From: an uncultured Flavobacterium sp.
GTDB lineage: Bacteria; Bacteroidota; Bacteroidia; Flavobacteriales; Flavobacteriaceae
DNA: 64,000 nt
Assembly (NCBI RefSeq): GCF_946478785.1
Contig: NZ_CAMLDD010000020.1
Coordinates: 1 to 64,000 of the forward strand
Reading direction: 5' to 3'
Below, in pieces: positions 52,047 to 60,227 of the stretch. The position numbers were made by a program, and so were the translations under genes. Positions within the stretch are counted from its first letter, which is position 1. Each line of letters starts with the position of its first letter. The notes below the pieces were generated by a model. The model did not search any database. It was not told the origin of the DNA and saw only the letters and a program-made list of their open reading frames with translations.

Positions 52047-52943
52047 ATGAAATGGAATACGTTTATAAAAGATTACCAATCCTATTTGCGGATAGAAAGG
52101 GGCTTGTCTAAAAATACCATCGAAAATTATGGTTTAGATATTGAACGGTTATGTCTTTTTTTAGAAAATAATCAAATAGATATTTCTCCAATAAAAATTT
52201 CAGATGAAACTGTTCAGCAATTTATTTATTCGGTTTCAAAAGAAGTTAAACCACGTTCTCAGGCGAGAATTATTTCGGGTCTAAAAAGTTTTTTTAATTA
52301 TCTGGTTTTTGAAGATTATCGAACTGATAATCCGCTGGAACTAATTGAAACCCCTAAAACAGGACGTAAATTGCCGGATACATTATCTGTTGAAGAGATT
52401 GATAATCTGATTGCAGCTATAGATTTAAGTTCAAACGAAGGCGAGAGAAACAGGGCTATGCTGGAAACTTTGTATGGCTGTGGACTTCGTGTTTCGGAAT
52501 TGGTGTCCTTAAAAATTTCAGATTTGTTTTTTGAGGAAGGATTTATAAAAATCACCGGGAAAGGGAACAAGGAACGTTTTGTGCCTATTGGTAATTTAAC
52601 TCAAAAATATATTGAAATTTATCAGAAAGAAGTTCGGGTTCATTTAAATATAAAAAAAGGATATGAAGATACTTTGTTCCTGAACCGCAGAGGCAATCAG
52701 CTTACACGAGCCATGATTTTTACTATTATTAAAGATCTCGCAGTAAAAATTGGCATGAACAAAAATATAAGTCCGCATACTTTAAGGCATTCTTTTGCGA
52801 CGCATCTTTTAGAAAATGGTGCCGATTTACGCTCCATACAACTCATGCTCGGACATGAATCGATAACGACCACGGAAATCTATGTTCATTTAGACCGAAG
52901 TTTTTTAAAAGAGGTAATGCATAATTTTCATCCCCGAAGATAA
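52047..52943 (+). CDS. xerD: Tyrosine recombinase XerD
   Basis: A 298-residue tyrosine recombinase that resolves chromosome dimers at dif. N-terminal SAM-like core-binding domain (YQSYLRIERGLSKNTIENYG). Catalytic residues visible: Arg in LYGCGLRVSELVSL, Lys in KITGKGNKERFVPI, HTLRHSFATHLLENGADLRS (His and Arg), LGHESITTTEIYVHL (His and the nucleophile Tyr). The length and lack of arm-binding extension identify a Xer-type housekeeping enzyme and not a phage integrase. XerD is preferred over XerC by general resemblance only. Confidence 0.85.
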   Translation: MKWNTFIKDYQSYLRIERGLSKNTIENYGLDIERLCLFLENNQIDISPIKISDETVQQFIYSVSKEVKPRSQARIISGLKSFFNYLVFEDYRTDNPLELIETPKTGRKLPDTLSVEEIDNLIAAIDLSSNEGERNRAMLETLYGCGLRVSELVSLKISDLFFEEGFIKITGKGNKERFVPIGNLTQKYIEIYQKEVRVHLNIKKGYEDTLFLNRRGNQLTRAMIFTIIKDLAVKIGMNKNISPHTLRHSFATHLLENGADLRSIQLMLGHESITTTEIYVHLDRSFLKEVMHNFHPRR

Positions 52944-53061
52944 TTTTTTTGGAAAAAATAAGTTATTAACACTACCTTTCTTAAAAAAACAAATGCTTTG
53001 CAGAGAATAATTTAAGAAATAGGTCTGTGTTATTAGTGTTAACTTATCCGCATTAAAAATT

Positions 53062-54585
53062 ATGGTTTTTGATTTATATGAAAATGAAGATTGTAATAAT
53101 GTGAATGATTTTTATAAAAAATTGTTTGCCGAAATTCCCGATTTGATTTTTCAGATTATAATCGACACTGATAATAACTATTCATTTCCATTATTTAGTA
53201 AATCAATTGAAGAAATATTTGAATTAAGTTATGGCGACTTTCTAAATGACATTAAATCTGCTATTTCTGAAAGAATTCATCCTTCAGATCGTGAATTATT
53301 TTTTCAGACGTTTATAAGAGCTAAAAAGCAAGTTTCCAGATGGGAGGTTGAGTTTAGGGGAATATTGCCTGAAAAGGGGTTGAGGTGGTTTAGGATTTCA
53401 TCTAAATCCGAATTGTCTTCTGAGGGCAAAGTGAGTTTTTTTGGGCATCTTTCTGATATTACCAATTTAAAAGATAAAGAATTGAAACTCCGTATTTCCG
53501 AAGAGCGGTTTCAGTTTGCCTTAGAAGCTTCTACAGCCGGTATTTGGGACTGGAATATGCTAACTAATAAAGTCTTTTATTCTTCTTTGTCCCTGAAAAT
53601 TTTAGAACTTGAATCTGCAGATGTATTTGACGATCCTGAGCGTTGGGATCAAATTGTACATCCTGATGATCTGCCAAAATATTATTCAGATATACAGGAT
53701 CATTTTGATAATAAAACTCCTTATTATGAAAATTATCATCGGGTAATGACCTCTAGCGGAAATTATAAATGGATTTTGGACAGGGGGAAGGTTATTGAAC
53801 GCGACGAAAACGGGAAACCTTTGCGTGTTATCGGGACCCATACCGATATTTCTGCCCAGAAAGAAAAGGAGCTGGAACTTATAAAAACAATGAAATTGTA
53901 TAGTGAGCAAAATAGCAGGCTGCTAAATTTTTCTCATATCGTTTCGCATAATTTAAGCACACAGGCCGGAAATATTAAAGCGATATTGGATTTTATTGAT
54001 ATTGATGAAAAAAAAGAAACGATTACAGAGATGTTGATGCATCTAAAGACTGTTTCTAATGATTTGAATGATACTATTTTAAATTTAAATCAAATTGTTC
54101 AGATTCAGAATAATATCAATATGATTGTCAAGCCTCTCAATTTGTGGGAGTACATCAATAAAACGATTTCAACAATCAAAGATTTTAATTCTGAATCCAA
54201 GGCAGAGATTATAAATAATGTTCCGGAGTATTTAATGATAAATTTTAATCCTGCTTATCTCGAAAGTGTTTTGTTGAATTTTACAACAAATGCAATCAGA
54301 TATTCACACCCCGAAAGAAACGCTGTTATTGTTTTTGATTATAGTATAGAAGAAGATGGCAGTAAAGCATTAAAAATTATAGACAATGGTTTAGGGATAG
54401 ATTTAGAAAAATATGGCGGCTTGTTATTTGGGATGTATAAAACTTTTCATAAACATAAAGATGCACGCGGAATCGGTTTGCATATCACTAAAAACCAAAT
54501 AGAGGCTATGAAAGGAAAGGTATTTGTGGGAAGTGAAGTTGGGATAGGCACAACCTTTAAAATTGTCTTTAACGATGAATTGTAA
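53062..54585 (+). CDS. PAS-domain sensor histidine kinase
   Basis: A 507-residue cytoplasmic kinase without membrane segments. Two PAS domains (about 20-140 and 150-268), both PAS_3-like with HPSDRELFFQ and HPDDLPKYYSDI. The dimerization helix has LLNFSHIVSHNLSTQAGN, where His296 in SHNL is the likely phosphoacceptor. The HATPase domain has the N box NFTTNAIRYSHPERNA, G1 IIDNGLGID and G2 ARGIGLHI. There is no receiver domain and no response-regulator gene nearby, so its partner is elsewhere. The signal is unknown; a soluble PAS pair suggests an internal or redox cue. Confidence 0.9.
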   Translation: MVFDLYENEDCNNVNDFYKKLFAEIPDLIFQIIIDTDNNYSFPLFSKSIEEIFELSYGDFLNDIKSAISERIHPSDRELFFQTFIRAKKQVSRWEVEFRGILPEKGLRWFRISSKSELSSEGKVSFFGHLSDITNLKDKELKLRISEERFQFALEASTAGIWDWNMLTNKVFYSSLSLKILELESADVFDDPERWDQIVHPDDLPKYYSDIQDHFDNKTPYYENYHRVMTSSGNYKWILDRGKVIERDENGKPLRVIGTHTDISAQKEKELELIKTMKLYSEQNSRLLNFSHIVSHNLSTQAGNIKAILDFIDIDEKKETITEMLMHLKTVSNDLNDTILNLNQIVQIQNNINMIVKPLNLWEYINKTISTIKDFNSESKAEIINNVPEYLMINFNPAYLESVLLNFTTNAIRYSHPERNAVIVFDYSIEEDGSKALKIIDNGLGIDLEKYGGLLFGMYKTFHKHKDARGIGLHITKNQIEAMKGKVFVGSEVGIGTTFKIVFNDEL

Positions 54586-54885
54586 ATAATCAATACAAAC
54601 AGTTGTGAAGAAATATTAAAGATTCTTTTTATTGGAATTCTAAGGACCATTACTTCCCTGAAATCATAGTGTAAATTTAAACTTATTTTTATCAAAAGGA
54701 GATGAGATGCTTCATTTTTATTAAAAAGAGATTCGATTCCTAAAAAATATCCGTATTCTAATTAATGTTAACATATAAGATTGGTTAATTGATTTACACC
54801 AAATCACTAAAAAAGTTTGTTTTTTTAATTGTTTGTAGTTTTTTTTCATTCTATTTGTTGCGATTAATTATATAAAACAAAACGC
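54586..54885. other. 300-base intergenic region
   Basis: No gene seen. Contains A/T-rich sequence before the lipoprotein gene with no clear TAnnTTTG box and no strong hairpin. Confidence 0.5.
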
Positions 54886-55644
54886 ATGAAAAAATTACTT
54901 TATTTATTCAGCGCCTCATTGTTGGTGCTTACTTCTTGCTCTAACAATGACAATGATTCGTCAGGTATCACAAAATATATTTTGCCCAAAACAATAAAAT
55001 ATACGACTCCAACTAATCCCGTGGGTTATCTTTACACATTTGTTTATAATGGAAATAAGCTAGTAAGTGTTACACATGAAAATATTAAAACTGATTATAC
55101 TTATGATGGAAATGTAATTGTAGGTGTTAAAAACGTACAATATGAAAAGACCTATACCTATGCCAATAATAAATTGGCAATGGCTACTTATACTTCTTTA
55201 GCCCCGACCAAAGAAAAGAAGGTATATACCTATAATTCTGATGGAACTATAACAGAAGATAAATACGATATTAACACCACAACTTTAGTAGAGAGTAAAA
55301 TGGGGACAACTGTGCTTACTTTAGTAAACGGAAATTTGGTTAAATTATATAGAACATATTCGCCAACTGATCCTTATACATTTGAATACGTATACGATTC
55401 TAAAAACAGTCCTTTCAAAAATATTTTAGGATTGAATCTATTATTAGTTGATAGTAACGGGGGGTTTTGGCCAATTAGTGATTTGATCTCGTTGAATAAT
55501 AATGCTACACAAAGTATTTATTATTCATCAACAGAAACAAGATTGTACATAAAAATAGATTATGTTTATAATAAAAATGGATATCCTACTAAAGCAACTA
55601 TACATAAAAACGGAGATGTTCTAATAGTTGAATATACCTATTAG
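54886..55644 (+). CDS. Hypothetical lipoprotein with YD-like strand repeats
   Basis: A 252-residue lipoprotein; lipobox LTSC with Ser-Asn-Asn-Asp after it, typical of Bacteroidota surface lipoproteins. The body repeats short units such as YLYTFVYNGNKLVSVTHEN, TDYTYDGNVIVGVKN and KTYTYANNKLAMATYTS, then KKVYTYNSDGTITEDKYD, reminiscent of YD/RHS-like strands found in DUF4595-type lipoproteins. No enzyme motif is seen. Function unknown. It is a single gene followed by a weak hairpin. Confidence 0.7.
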   Translation: MKKLLYLFSASLLVLTSCSNNDNDSSGITKYILPKTIKYTTPTNPVGYLYTFVYNGNKLVSVTHENIKTDYTYDGNVIVGVKNVQYEKTYTYANNKLAMATYTSLAPTKEKKVYTYNSDGTITEDKYDINTTTLVESKMGTTVLTLVNGNLVKLYRTYSPTDPYTFEYVYDSKNSPFKNILGLNLLLVDSNGGFWPISDLISLNNNATQSIYYSSTETRLYIKIDYVYNKNGYPTKATIHKNGDVLIVEYTY

Positions 55645-55662
55645 CAGCATTCTAATTTTTAG

Positions 55663-55697
55663 AAAAGGCCAGGCGCACATAGTGTTTGGCTTTTTTA
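55663..55697 (+). terminator. Weak terminator after the lipoprotein gene
   Basis: AAAAGGCCAGGC pairs imperfectly with GTTTGGCTTTTTT. T6 follows the stem. A bulge lowers confidence. Confidence 0.4.
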
Positions 55698-55753
55698 TGT
55701 AAAAAATTAAAAACTACTTTTACAAATCATTTATCCACTTATTTTGAATGCTT

Positions 55754-55856
55754 CTATTGAAGATCAGCTTCTTTTTTGGCTTTTTCTGCCGCTTTTGCCT
55801 TTTGAACATCATTTTTTTTCTTGTGCAACTGTAGTTACAGTAGTAAATAACAACAT
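55754..55856 (-). pseudogene. Frameshifted small secreted Ala/Lys-rich protein
   Basis: The minus strand from the ATG at 55856 reads MLLFTTVTTVAQEKK and then a TGA that overlaps an A8 run. In the next frame it goes on NDVQKAKAAEKAKKEADLQ to a TAG at 55754. The first part looks like the end of a signal peptide with an AQ cleavage site, the second like the charged body of a small exported protein similar in style to the one at 6508. A slip in the A8 tract would join the two. Confidence 0.4.
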
Positions 55857-55926
55857 GCTGTGTGATAATCTGTTAATAGGTTTCTCTTTTTACGGTTTGG
55901 ATGGGTTTTTAGATATTGTTAGAAAC

Positions 55927-55960
55927 AAAAAAAACTTCTCAGCGATGAGAAGTTTTTTTT
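55927..55960 (-). terminator. Rho-independent terminator of rny
   Basis: AAAACTTCTC and GAGAAGTTTT form a stem around AGCGAT with A/T tracts on both sides; it lies 20 bases after the rny stop codon on the minus strand. Confidence 0.8.
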
Positions 55961-55979
55961 ATGATATATATTTTCAGAA

Positions 55980-57542
55980 TTATTTAGCAATATTTACTGC
56001 TCTGGTTTCACGAATAACTGTCACTTTAACCTGACCGGGATAAGTCATTTCTGTTTGGATTTTTTGTGAAATCTCGAAAGATAAATTCGCTGCATTGTCA
56101 TCAGATACTTTTTCACTTTCTACAATTACACGAAGTTCTCTACCTGCCTGGATTGCATAAGCATTTTTAACTCCGCTGAATCCGTAAGCAACTTCTTCAA
56201 GATCTTTCAAACGCTGGATGTAAGAATCCAAAACCTGACGTCTTGCGCCCGGTCTCGCTCCAGAAATAGCATCACAAACCTGAATAATTGGAGATAATAA
56301 TGATTTCATCTCAATCTCGTCGTGGTGAGCTCCAATTGCGTTGCAAACCTCTTCTTTTTCACCATACTTCTCAGCCCATTGCATACCTAACAATGCGTGA
56401 GGCAAATCACTCTCAGTATCCGGAACTTTACCAATATCATGAAGTAAACCTGCTCTTTTAGCTAGTTTTACGTTTAAGCCTAATTCGGCTGCCATGATAC
56501 CACAAAGTTTAGAAACCTCTCTTGAGTGTTGCAATAAGTTTTGTCCGTACGATGAACGGTATTTCATTCTTCCTACTACTTTTATCAACTCTGGGTGTAA
56601 TCCGTGGATTCCTAAATCGATAACGGTACGTTTACCAACTTCAATAATTTCATCATCGATTTGTTTCGCCGTTTTGGCAACAACTTCCTCAATTCTCGCT
56701 GGGTGAATACGTCCGTCAGTAACTAATTTGTGTAATGCCAGACGGGCAATTTCTCTGCGGACAGGATCAAAGCAGGAAAGAATGATGGCTTCAGGTGTGT
56801 CATCAACAATGATTTCAACTCCGGTTGCAGCTTCAAGAGCTCTAATATTACGTCCTTCACGACCAATAATTCTACCTTTTACATCATCAGACTCAATATT
56901 GAAAACAGAAACACAATTTTCAACTGCTTCTTCTGTTCCAACTCTCTGAATGGTGTTAATGATAATTTTCTTAGCTTCTTGTTGTGCTGTAAGTTTAGCC
57001 TCTTCAATAGTTTCCTGAATATGGGACATTGCTTTGCTTTTAGCTTCAGCTTTTAAACCTTCCACTAATTGTTCTTTTGCTTCTTCTGCAGAAAGTCCTG
57101 AAATTACTTCCAATTGCTGTAATTGGCTTTTGTGCAATTTTTCTACTTCAGCTTGTTTTTTATCTAAAACCTCTATTTTGTTTTCGTATTCAAGCGTTTT
57201 CGCTTCAAAATCATCATTTACTTTTTTGGCTTTTGAAAGTTCGTTTGAAACTTGAGACTCCTTGTCTCTAACTCTTTTTTCAACTTCGGCTACTTTTTTA
57301 TCTCTAGCCAAAATCACCTGTTCATGCTCTGATTTTAATTCAATAAATTTTTCTTTTGCCTGAAGAATTTTATCTTTTTTAATGTTTTCGGCTTCTAAAT
57401 TAGCATCTTTTAGAATAGAGGCTGCTTCTTTTTTTGCGTTTTTGATTAAGTTAGAAATATTGCTTTTTTCGATAATTTTAGCGATTGCAAAACCAGCTGC
57501 AATCCCTATAATACCTGAAATAATGATCGTTATAATGTCCAT
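55980..57542 (-). CDS. rny: Ribonuclease Y
   Basis: A 520-residue endoribonuclease for mRNA turnover, membrane-anchored. Order of domains: N-terminal helix ([20 protein letters not shown]), a long coiled coil (about 30-200), KH domain with [20 protein letters not shown], and HD domain with [20 protein letters not shown] then [11 protein letters not shown] (His-Asp pair). The length matches the family. It lies downstream of zapA and a 6S-like RNA on the same strand, with a terminator after it. Confidence 0.95.
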   Translation of the reverse strand: MDIITIIISGIIGIAAGFAIAKIIEKSNISNLIKNAKKEAASILKDANLEAENIKKDKILQAKEKFIELKSEHEQVILARDKKVAEVEKRVRDKESQVSNELSKAKKVNDDFEAKTLEYENKIEVLDKKQAEVEKLHKSQLQQLEVISGLSAEEAKEQLVEGLKAEAKSKAMSHIQETIEEAKLTAQQEAKKIIINTIQRVGTEEAVENCVSVFNIESDDVKGRIIGREGRNIRALEAATGVEIIVDDTPEAIILSCFDPVRREIARLALHKLVTDGRIHPARIEEVVAKTAKQIDDEIIEVGKRTVIDLGIHGLHPELIKVVGRMKYRSSYGQNLLQHSREVSKLCGIMAAELGLNVKLAKRAGLLHDIGKVPDTESDLPHALLGMQWAEKYGEKEEVCNAIGAHHDEIEMKSLLSPIIQVCDAISGARPGARRQVLDSYIQRLKDLEEVAYGFSGVKNAYAIQAGRELRVIVESEKVSDDNAANLSFEISQKIQTEMTYPGQVKVTVIRETRAVNIAK

Positions 57543-57569
57543 GTTTGTTAAAATTTATATATAAAAAAA

Positions 57570-57724
57570 GCCTACATTAATTGCTTGAATAAACTCGTAA
57601 AGACAAGTTTTGAGCTAACTCACTGTTCAAGTTTCCAAGCCGAAGCATGGCATACTATAGTAGCGACGATTTGCTCATTCTAATTTGTTAGTGTTGAGTT
57701 TACCAATTGTGAACTAATGTAGGC
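57570..57724 (-). ncRNA. ssrS: 6S-like regulatory RNA between zapA and rny
   Basis: A 155-base minus-strand segment whose ends pair exactly: GCCTACATTA at the 5' end with TAATGTAGGC at the 3' end, followed by U7, as in a terminator. Inside are further pairing blocks (AACTCA/TGAGTT, GAGC/GCTC) and an apical CCATGC-TTCG-GCTTGG hairpin, giving one long interrupted stem like 6S RNA. Location downstream of zapA is the usual place of 6S RNA in several phyla. 6S RNA binds RNA polymerase in stationary phase. No start-site promoter is evident, so it may be processed from the zapA transcript. Confidence 0.7.
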
Positions 57725-57750
57725 AGTATCTTAGTTTATGTAAAGAACGT

Positions 57751-58044
57751 TTAATTTTCGAGATATTGATCTAATAGCGTATTTAATCTTTTAATTCTTT
57801 CGATGGTTTCTTCGCCATCAATAGCGTTATCAATCTGTTTTTGTTCTACTTGTGACGCAAATTGCAGGGCACACATAGCCAGTACATCTTGTTTGTCGCG
57901 AACTGCATAATTTTCTTCGAATTGCTTAATCATGGCATCAATTTTTTTAGAAGCACTTCTAAGTCCTTCTTCCTGAGCGGGTTCTACCGTTAATGGGTAA
58001 ACGCGGTCTGCAACTGATATTTTAATTTTAAGCTTTCCGTCCAT
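57751..58044 (-). CDS. zapA: Cell division protein ZapA
   Basis: A 97-residue protein that crosslinks FtsZ filaments at the division ring. Seen: KLKIKISVADRVYPLTVEPA, EEGLRSASKKIDAMIKQFEE and DKQDVLAMCALQFASQVEQK, the ZapA fold with a C-terminal helix. It lies six bases after a coiled-coil gene and 27 bases before the 6S-like RNA on the same strand. Length is normal and assignment is firm. Confidence 0.9.
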   Translation of the reverse strand: MDGKLKIKISVADRVYPLTVEPAQEEGLRSASKKIDAMIKQFEENYAVRDKQDVLAMCALQFASQVEQKQIDNAIDGEETIERIKRLNTLLDQYLEN

Positions 58045-58050
58045 GTTTTA

Positions 58051-58341
58051 CTAATCTGATAGTTGTGCAATACAGTAATCAATTTCGCGAATTAATGAAT
58101 TTATTTTAAGCTTTGTCTCTCTCTTGTTATTGTCGCTGCCGAGTAACGAATTGGCTATTTTAAGTGTTTCATATTGCTTTTTCAAAGCTTCAATTTCTTC
58201 AGATTGTTTCCGGATAATTTGCACAGCTTTGTTAAGTTCTAATCGTAAATCCTGATTGTTTTTTTCTAAAGCTTTTGATTTTGCAAATAGCTTTTCGACT
58301 TTATATTCAAGAGTATCAATTATTTCGGCAATTACACTCAT
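58051..58341 (-). CDS. Coiled-coil protein preceding zapA
   Basis: A 96-residue protein that is almost wholly helical with heptads (VEKLFAKSKALEKNNQDLRL, RKQSEEIEALKKQYETLKIA). No signal peptide or membrane segment. It resembles ZapB-type division coiled coils in length and form, and its place six bases before zapA supports a role in division, but no family signature proves this. Confidence 0.7.
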   Translation of the reverse strand: MSVIAEIIDTLEYKVEKLFAKSKALEKNNQDLRLELNKAVQIIRKQSEEIEALKKQYETLKIANSLLGSDNNKRETKLKINSLIREIDYCIAQLSD

Positions 58342-58512
58342 TATAAATCCTATTCATTACTTAATCCTACAAAGTTAGTATTCCTTTTTATTAATGCAAT
58401 TTTTTATCGATTTTTTTGCATTAAAAATAGGCAAATAAATGAAATTCAGTGAATTGTGTTTTTGAGGATTTTATACTCGGTTTTCGCCCCTTAATTTTTT
58501 ATCTTAGCAAAA

Positions 58513-60216
58513 ATGTTACTTATGAGATTTTCTTTGTTTTTTTTATTTGCCTGTAATTTTATCTTTGCCCAGTCCCAATACCCAAAGGATTATTTTCGGC
58601 CACCATTGGATATTCCGATGCAGCTTTCCGGTAATTTTGGGGAGCTGAGGCCTAATCATTTTCACGCCGGATTCGATTTAAAAACTAATCAAAGAGAAGG
58701 CCTGAATGTCTATGCTGTCGCTGATGGCTATGTTTCGAGAATAAAAATTTCGACTTTTGGAAACGGAAAATGTATTTATATTACGCATCCAAACGGCTAC
58801 ACATCGGTTTACGGGCATTTGCAAACAGCAGTCGGCCCAATTCAGGAATATATCCGGCAAACACATTACAAAGAGAAATCTTTTGAAATTGAAATGTTTC
58901 CAAAACCTCATGAACTTCCGGTTACTAAAGGACAAATAATAGCACTTTCGGGAAACAGCGGCTCTTCTCAGGGACCGCACCTGCATTTTGAATTTCGTGA
59001 TACAGAAACAGAATTTGTTATCAATCCATTGTTTTTTGGTTTTGACCAAAATATTATAGACAACACTAAACCCACGATTTCAAGCTTATTTGTTTACCCG
59101 TTGAATAATACGACCGTAAATCAGTCCAAACAGCCATTATTGCTGAATCTGTCACTTCAAAAAGACGGAAATTATATAGCAGGAAAGGTAAAAGCGAATG
59201 GGAAAATAGGTTTCGGAATTAATACTGTTGATCTTGATGATGTTTCGCACAACAAAAATGGTGTTTTTAATGTTACAGGTTTTTTAAACGGAGATCCAAA
59301 ATATAATTATCAGTTTAACACCTATTCTTTTGATGAAATGCGATATATAAATGCGCTGATCGATTATGAAAAATATAAAAGGACAGGGCAGCGTGTACAA
59401 AAATTGTTTATGAAAACACCTTATGCACTGAGTATTATTAAAACAGACTCTTTAAGAGGTATTGTTCCTGTAGAACCTAATTTGGCATCAACTTATCGAA
59501 TTGAAGTTTCAGATTATTTTGGGAATCTGAGGTCTGTAACTGTTCCTTTAGAATTCGATTCTGCTACACCAATTATAGATGCTGAGCCGGAGACTTCAAA
59601 ATATTTGGTTCGCCATGATAAGGATTCAAATTTTGAAAAAAATGATATGTCAGTCTTTTTTCCGGCAGGAACGTTTTACGAAGATTTCAATTTGAATTTC
59701 GATGTAAAAAACAATCGGATTTATATTCACGAAGATGTTGTTCCTGTGCATTCAAATTTTACAATAACCATTAAAGACAGTACTTATTCTGAAGCTTTAC
59801 GTGATAAACTTTTTATTGCAAAAATTAGCGGAAACAGTAAAAGCTATATTTCGACTACAAGAAAAAATGATGTTTTTACTGCTAAATCAAAAACATTAGG
59901 GCAATACGGTCTGGTTTCAGATACTATTGCTCCAACTATAAAAATAACCAAACAAATTGAAGGCAAATGGATTAGTGGAGTTAAAGCTGTTCAGTTTACG
60001 ATTAATGATAATTTATCCGGAATTAAATCTTATAATGGATATTTGAATGGAAATTGGGTTTTGTTTGAATATGACAATAAAACAAAAAAAATAACACATG
60101 TTTTTGATGATGTATTTGTCGCTGAAGGAGATAACGATTTAAAAATAGAGGTTGTTGATAATGTAGGTAATTCTGCTATCTTTGAAACTCATTTTTTTAG
60201 AAGTCAACAAAAATAA
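58513..60216 (+). CDS. M23-family (LytM) peptidase, exported
   Basis: A 567-residue protein with an N-terminal signal peptide ending IFAQ. The LytM domain is at about 35-175 with the zinc ligands His51 and Asp55 (HFHAGFD) and His158 (GPHLHFE), plus His102 in YGHL and His156. It probably cuts peptidoglycan cross-links. The domain is N-terminal, with a long C-terminal beta-rich part (about 190-560) of unknown role, a layout seen in Bacteroidota M23 proteins. Start at Met1 or Met4 is uncertain. The TonB-dependent receptor gene follows after 11 bases. Confidence 0.88.
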   Translation: MLLMRFSLFFLFACNFIFAQSQYPKDYFRPPLDIPMQLSGNFGELRPNHFHAGFDLKTNQREGLNVYAVADGYVSRIKISTFGNGKCIYITHPNGYTSVYGHLQTAVGPIQEYIRQTHYKEKSFEIEMFPKPHELPVTKGQIIALSGNSGSSQGPHLHFEFRDTETEFVINPLFFGFDQNIIDNTKPTISSLFVYPLNNTTVNQSKQPLLLNLSLQKDGNYIAGKVKANGKIGFGINTVDLDDVSHNKNGVFNVTGFLNGDPKYNYQFNTYSFDEMRYINALIDYEKYKRTGQRVQKLFMKTPYALSIIKTDSLRGIVPVEPNLASTYRIEVSDYFGNLRSVTVPLEFDSATPIIDAEPETSKYLVRHDKDSNFEKNDMSVFFPAGTFYEDFNLNFDVKNNRIYIHEDVVPVHSNFTITIKDSTYSEALRDKLFIAKISGNSKSYISTTRKNDVFTAKSKTLGQYGLVSDTIAPTIKITKQIEGKWISGVKAVQFTINDNLSGIKSYNGYLNGNWVLFEYDNKTKKITHVFDDVFVAEGDNDLKIEVVDNVGNSAIFETHFFRSQQK

Positions 60217-60227
60217 AATCTAAACGT

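Noticed and set aside
52047..52943. XerD-like gene as a mobile-element integrase
   Set aside because: Length, lack of an arm-binding domain and core-gene neighbours fit the housekeeping recombinase.
55744..56034. 96-codon plus-strand frame before rny
   Set aside because: Overlaps the rny 3' end and its terminator; residues show no family pattern, and minus-strand fragments explain the region better.
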